Position numbers and translations under genes: made by a program. A stretch of DNA of 64,000 nucleotides from Ashinkailepas kermadecensis (Eukaryota > Arthropoda > Thecostraca > Neolepadidae). Where the stretch lies: NCBI GenBank assembly GCA_034440615.1, contig JAOTOM010005053.1, positions 253,501 to 317,500 of the forward strand. The letters are read 5' to 3'. Below, piece after piece: positions 58,524 through 64,000 of the stretch (its first letter is position 1; every line of letters begins with the position of its first letter). Below the pieces are notes generated by a model. The model had not been told where the DNA came from. It made no database searches and saw only the letters and a program-made list of their open reading frames with translations.

Positions 58524-59339
58524 GTTATTGATTATTATACCATAGATTACTGGGGCGCAAAATACATGAAGTTAATAGGAAGCCCCACATCGATGGGACG
58601 CATGCTCCATGGTACCCCATATTAAAAGTCAATTATTGGGGGACAGAGCATGAGGGGGCATTTTCCCCTAAAAAATATATCAAAGAACACCCCTGGTCTA
58701 GACGCATATGAATGAAAAATGGAAAACAATCCTGAAAACCAGCTGCAGGTTCCGTACCTGCACATGGGTGATAAGGGCGTGATATTCTAACCAGCATCGG
58801 TACTTCCGCCGGTAGCCGAAATATAATGCTGGCGCCTTTTCCTAGCCGGAGGGATGCCAACTTTCTCATGGGAGGCACATGCCCCCAGTGCCTCCACCCT
58901 TGTTTACGCCCCTGCATCGAATGGGGAGGAATTATGTTGCAACAGTTATCTCTAACTTGCTCCTATCCCTCCTTTCCAGCCGTGATCTTCAGTTGACCTG
59001 TCTCATCATACTGCTACTACCCGTGGCACCGCGCGATTCCTGCGGCGCTCGACATGAATGCAGTCAGCGTGGGTCCAACCAAAAAGCCCTAGTGTTAGGG
59101 AAAAATAAGGATCATATTCGTGGAGAAGATTCGTCATGCTTTCAAATGAACCCAATTTTTTCCCATTTTGATGGTATTTAAGATCGGAAATGTGAGGAAA
59201 ACACGGAAGTTTGACTGGAGCGCCTACGGGACTGACCAATTGTCCAGCCCATGTGAAGTCACTGGTTGCCAAACGATATTGGAGGGCCCCGCTGGCATTC
59301 CCCTTGCTGATCTCGACAGCGCGCTTTGGGTCCGTATCG

Positions 59340-59525
59340 AAACATCCAAAAAATTAACATCCAAAGACAAAAAAGTCCAATTACAAAAAGTCCAAGAACG
59401 TACAGTTCAGGAATCATAACGTCCAAACACCGAAGGTCCAAAGTAAATAAAGTCCCAAAACCGAACATCCAAGGATCGTAAAAGTCCAAAGACCGAAGGT
59501 CCAAAACCGCAACGTCCAAGATCCA
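59340..59525. repeat. Cryptic GTCCAAARACC repeat
   Basis: About fourteen ACATCCAAA/GTCCAAAG words at 10-14-bp spacing. A short similar run occurs at 44285-44355. Confidence 0.7.
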
Positions 59526-59639
59526 AATATCAAGAAGTTCAACAATAGTTGGCGTGCTCTCGACAAGGCGGAATAACAGATGGCAGGACCTTCCAATATC
59601 CAATATCCAAAATATACGATCTTGTGAACATTTCCAGCT

Positions 59640-60610
59640 TTCAGTAGATCTTCGGAACATTTGCATTCGGGAGTAGATCTTCTGAACACTTGAGGCCAAT
59701 TTGTAGATCTTCTGAACATTCAGACCTGGGAGTAGATCTTGTGAACATCTCCAAGTATTAGTAGATCTTGTGAACACTTTCATCTTCGAGTAGATCTTCT
59801 GAACAATTCAGTCCTGGGAGTAGATCTTGTGAACATTTCCTCCTCCAAGTAGATCTTATGAACATAGATCTTCTGAAAGTAGATCTTCTGAAAGTAGATC
59901 TTCTGAAAATAGATCTTCTAAACGTAGATCTTCTGAAAATAGATCTTCTGAAAGTAGATCTTATGAGCCTCACACCTTGTGAGCATTTACTCCGAGTAGA
60001 TCTTGTGAACACTTTCTCCGAGTAGATCTTCTGAACATTCAGTCCCGAGAGTAGATCTTGTGAACACCTTCATCCTCCGAGTAGATCTTCTGAATATTTC
60101 CAGTAGTAGATCTTCTGAACACTTGAGGCCTATTTGTAGATCTTCTGAACGTTCCGACCTCGGAGTAGATCTTGTGAACATCTCCAAATATTAGTAGATC
60201 TTGTGAACACTTTCGTCTTCGAGTAGATCTTCTGAACAATTCAGACCTAGGAGTAGATCTTGTGAACATTTCCAGCTTTCAGTAGATTTTCTGAACATTT
60301 GCATTCGGGAGTAGATCTTCTGAACACTTGAGGCCTATTTGTAGATCTTCTGAACATTCAGACCTGGGAGTAGATCTTGTGAACATCTCCAAGTATTAGT
60401 AGATCTTGTGAACACTTTCGTCTTCGAGTAGATCTTCTGAACAATTCAGTCCTGGGAGTAGATCTTGTGAACATGTCCTCCTCCAAGTAGATCTTATGAA
60501 CATAGATCTTCTGGAAGTAGATTTTCTGAAAATAGATCTCCTAAACGTAGATCTTCTGAAAATAGATCTTCTGAAAGTAGATCTTATGAGCCTCACCCCT
60601 CACAAAATCT
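59640..60610. repeat. AGTAGATCTTSTGAACA repeat with higher-order structure
   Basis: About 35 BglII-type AGATCT sites mark units of about 33 bp, with a contracted 17-bp form at 59860-59960 and 60500-60590. A multi-unit block beginning CAGACCTGGGAGTAGATCTT is repeated at 59721 and 60359 (638 bp apart), with a partial copy at 60154. Confidence 0.92.
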
Positions 60611-62039
60611 ACTCTATGCTAATTTCAAGAAACATAAGTTCAGCTAGCTATCGCTAGGTAGCAGCACAGTCTAGGTATTATCGCAACGGAAAGGGAGTGG
60701 ATGTCATGAGATTGAACGTTGAAGCATAGGTGACACTATTTCTCGCTAGATGGCAGGATGATGCCATTGAATACGCGCTCGTTTTGTGCTGGCGTTGTTA
60801 GCTTTCCATAGCTCGGCAAACGGCCGACGTCCGGTAGGAAACTGATATGCGATGCAGTGGCGGATGGAGAGGAAGAACACATGTTGAGACCTATTTGTAT
60901 CTGATTTCACGGCTAGCTTAAAATATTTATTGCACTGTGATACTCTTGCAAATATTTGCGTTTTATCCGCCTACAATATGTCGGCTGGTCATCCACTGGC
61001 AATGCCAGCTGTCTAGGGGAGGGATAAAGAAAGCGCAGCATGTGTGGCGAGCTAAATTTCCTGCCTCCGCGCCGACCGAGAGTCTTCAGCGGGGTGTGTT
61101 CCCCACGCCCTGCGACGCTGCCGGAGCTGTCGGCCACGCTGAGGCGGATGGAATCGTCACGCGCGTGCGGCGCTGACAGCATTACAATCGCCATGCTCAA
61201 GGTGCTTTTGCTGTTGTTGGACCACACCTACTGCATGCCATTAATAGTAGCATTGTGAACCGTGACCTCCCGTCATCATGAGTCGAGCATTACCTGTGGG
61301 TGTAAAACGAGCGGCACTGACTCTGGGAGGTGAATTTTGGGGTGCCGTGACGGGAATATTGGTGGCCCCATGGCGATTGTTTGTTGCTCCGGTGCGATTC
61401 TTTGCATGCACGGATACAAGGCTGGGGGCATTAGGGGCATGCGCCCCCCCCCCCACCTCATGGGAAGGTGACTCCCTTCCGGCCGGAAAAAGGCGCCCAT
61501 GTGGGGGGGGGGGGGAGCCGAGTGCACCCCACTCCCGAATTTTTCAGCCAGATACGCCCCTCTGAGAGAAGGCTCCCCCTTTGGAGGAAAGGCCCTCCTC
61601 CGGGAAGACCCGACTGCACCCCCTCCCTCAAATATTTTAGCCAGAGGAATTCCATGAGGAAAATGCGCCCCTGCGGGAAGGCTCGAGTGTTCTCCCTCGA
61701 AGTTCTTTTTCAACCGTAGGCGCCCCTTGAAAGGCGAAGTGTTGCCCTTATGCACATGTGCCCCCATAATAATTCCTCGATCCGACCATCCCTTGGGGAT
61801 AAGATGGACTGACATGCAGCTATTGTATGTTTACTGATAAATTTCTACTTTGATAAATTATTTACCATCAACATTAAACGATGACCTTTCCTCGGCAAGC
61901 AGAAAATAATCCCAAAATTGCTGTACACCTGGTCTACATTCTCGTGTAACCCTACATCGAACCAAAAAAGAGAATTCAATTAATCGTACCAATCCTCACC
62001 GCCATGGTTTTTCCATCATAACATGCCATGAAATGTATC
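60611..62039. other. Non-coding DNA with C/G homopolymers
   Basis: No gene recognised. Homopolymer C at 61444-61453 and G at 61503-61513. GGTGCGATTC/GGGGTGCCGTG words near 61335-61400 resemble single block B units. Confidence 0.4.
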
Positions 62040-62460
62040 CAAAATATGTTACAAAAATCGAACTGGGGCACCACAAATTCTTGTCGAGGGCCCCAAAAAT
62101 CCCGTCGGGGGCTATAAATAAACATAGCGATGCCATCGAAGTCACCGGAATCCCAACAAAGTCCCGGGATCCTCCAAAACGCAGCGAGTCCAGGATAAAA
62201 GTTAAATAGCTATATGCGCTGTATAGAGCTACTGCAGATGCGCTGGAGCCTTATATAAGCGTACTGGGAACCCCAAAACACACCGGGGCTCAAAACGCGC
62301 CGGGGCCCTCAAACCACACCGTGGCAGCAGACTGCATGAGAACCCCAAAACAGACTGGGGCCGCAAAAAGTGGCATCATCATAAAAAGTGCGCCGGGACA
62401 GTAAATAAATTTTAAAAAAGTAATTAAACACATCGGGCCTTCGAAAACGCGCCGGTCCCT
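62040..62460. repeat. Block B-like repeat, third locus
   Basis: GGGGCACCACAAATTC, GGGGCCCCAAAAATCCCGTC-like and ACACCGGGGCTCAAAACGC units are in the same orientation as 48.6-49.56 kb. Confidence 0.7.
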
Positions 62461-63840
62461 CGGTCACCGGTCATGTCTCTCTGTCCCTTATCTCTAGCCC
62501 GAAACTCAGGTCAAATCTCATTATTTCCACCTGCCATTAGCCATTCTTGATGTTCAAAGCTTCCCCGAAACCCAGTGTACTGCTGTTTGGACCCGGATGA
62601 CCAAGGATTTTCCCCGGTGTGCTTATCAGTGAGGTGTGGGTTATCAGCGACAGCGACAGATATACAGCTTCAGGAAGGGAAGGATATGGGCAAAGAGAAT
62701 GTGTGCCTCACATCGCCTTTCGACGTGAGAGCTCCATAGACTTTAATGTATGCAGGGTTGTCTTCAAACATGTGCCTATCATGGTACACATTTGTCGAAG
62801 TAAAATAAATATGTTACTAAAATAGGAACGTGAACGTAGTTTCAGTATTTCATGCAAGTAGTTCATACACATACGTCTGTTTATGCATAGCACTGTTGAA
62901 TACAGCGGTAAAGATCTGGTCTGAGTTATGTTGAGACGATGCCTAAGTACCATTTAGAAAACAGGTCATAAATTACGGTCACTGGAGTTTTCGGTGTCAG
63001 AACTATATCGATAAGAATCTATTAGAATCTGCGGTTTCAGTTCAGTCTGAGAGTCTGGTCTTCACGTACGGATACCATATTTCGCATTGTTGTAGTACTG
63101 TCTGCCTTTGAAGCAGTAGAACTGCTATACGAGCTACCGAACAATGAAGATGAACACAGCTATCTAGATCAGAGACGAGTGGAGACGTGCTGCATGGACG
63201 ACTCTTCGGCGGCACACGAGAGGTCTGGTGACCGATATCAGTAGCCGAATATTACAGAGCAGTCTGGAGGTAAGCATTGCAATGCTATGACAGTAATGGC
63301 GCACATCTCGGTTGTTTATTTTTTGTCACGCTGAGATGACACTTTCCCAAAACAACTGATGAAAACACATGAAAACACTTCAGACACCCTTTCTGCTGTA
63401 TTTCTGTGATCCACGCAATATAAAAACACCTCATAACGAGTAAAGCACAAAGAGTCAAAGAAACCAGATCTTAGTGGCGGATCTTAGTGGTGACAACTGA
63501 CAATTCTTTCTATTTGACTAGTGCCCTGTTCACTCGAGATATAAGACTGCTCGTTATGAGACGACGCTTGGCGCGGTTGTGACGAGACAGTGCTAGCGGC
63601 GACAGGGTATTGTCCGGTATAGCGGCCGAGGTATCACGTGCGGGTATTGTCGGGACGAGGGGACGGAGTGGCGTCAGTTGTCTGTCGACACTGCGACAGC
63701 CACCACCGTCACACTACCGCCGCACGCCGGCTGTGGAAGACTCGAACACAGCGGCTCGCCACGAGGTGCACAGTTCGGCCACAGAATGGCGCAGAACGGG
63801 CACATAATGGTCGGCCGGACTCGGTCGGCGGTCGAGTTTT
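62461..63840. other. Non-coding DNA
   Basis: No gene recognised. Small inverted repeat CTCATAACGAG/CTCGTTATGAG at 63433-63443 and 63550-63560. Confidence 0.4.
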
Positions 63841-64000
63841 GGCGACGGAGGGCGGTTTTCGAGGACCCCGATGTGTTTACTTTGTGCCCGGTCCTATTGT
63901 TCATTCTTAGGGCCATGCCGCTCTTTGAGGGCCCCAGCCTATTTTTGAGGTCCCATGTGGCGGCATGTCCCTGGTGTGCTTTGAGGGCCTTCGTGGTGTT
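63841..64000. repeat. Block B'-like repeat, fourth locus, runs off the window
   Basis: It shares a TTTTCGAGGACCCCGATGTG + TTT start, GTGCCCGGTC, GAGGGCCCCAGCCT and CCCTGGTGTGCTTTGAGGGC with 54285-54430 in the same orientation. It is cut by the window end. Confidence 0.85.

Overview
This is animal genomic DNA, most likely arthropod (crustacean or chelicerate). The evidence is indirect. There are no dense ORFs. There are retroelements of the CR1, I/Jockey-type and Penelope classes, a tRNA-derived SINE, a palindromic mariner derivative whose arm encodes a DUF4817-like start typical of arthropod mariners, scattered AACCT/AGGTT runs, and splice-like signals. I see no complete host gene. Nearly all long open frames here are by-products of stop-free minisatellites.

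Layout. (1) 0.7-21.5 kb holds about fifteen unrelated minisatellite arrays with units of 5-91 bp, split by a 5'-truncated CR1-type LINE at 9.55-11.9 kb. (2) 22.4-23.04 kb is a Penelope reverse-transcriptase remnant next to a TA microsatellite. (3) 25.2-40.0 kb is AT-richer, intron-like DNA. It has a possible C2H2 exon at 25.25 kb (strong splice donor) and C2H2-type coding segments at 38.54 and 39.53 kb on the same strand, separated by an 827-bp element with terminal inverted repeats. On the opposite strand at 30.9-32.3 kb lies a decayed poly-C2H2 zinc-finger array split by a LINE 3' end. (4) 40.0-41.0 kb is a tandem duplication in which one unit carries a palindromic mariner derivative and the other preserves the empty site. 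(5) 42.7-46.1 kb holds Penelope sequence: a GIY-YIG domain, a perfect 78-bp inverted repeat at its truncated 5' side, and a hammerhead-ribozyme-like terminus. (6) 46.1-56.5 kb looks like a large, old inverted duplication, with blocks in order D-A-B-C and then C'-B'-A'-D'. One arm is marked by a CR1 tail insertion whose empty site survives in the other arm. (7) 52.8-64 kb contains dispersed nonautonomous elements, a GATC-rich higher-order repeat at 59.6-60.6 kb, and more copies of block B.

How the parts relate. The mobile elements have rearranged one another, and several insertions can be read against an empty site or a target-site duplication. A recurring 3' tail links a LINE fragment, a complete SINE and several short stubs into one LINE-SINE partnership. 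The most unusual material is block B (a highly diverged period-of-about-30-bp GGGGCCCC/AAAATC repeat found at four places), the elements that carry internal tandem arrays, and the Penelope foldback and ribozyme structure.
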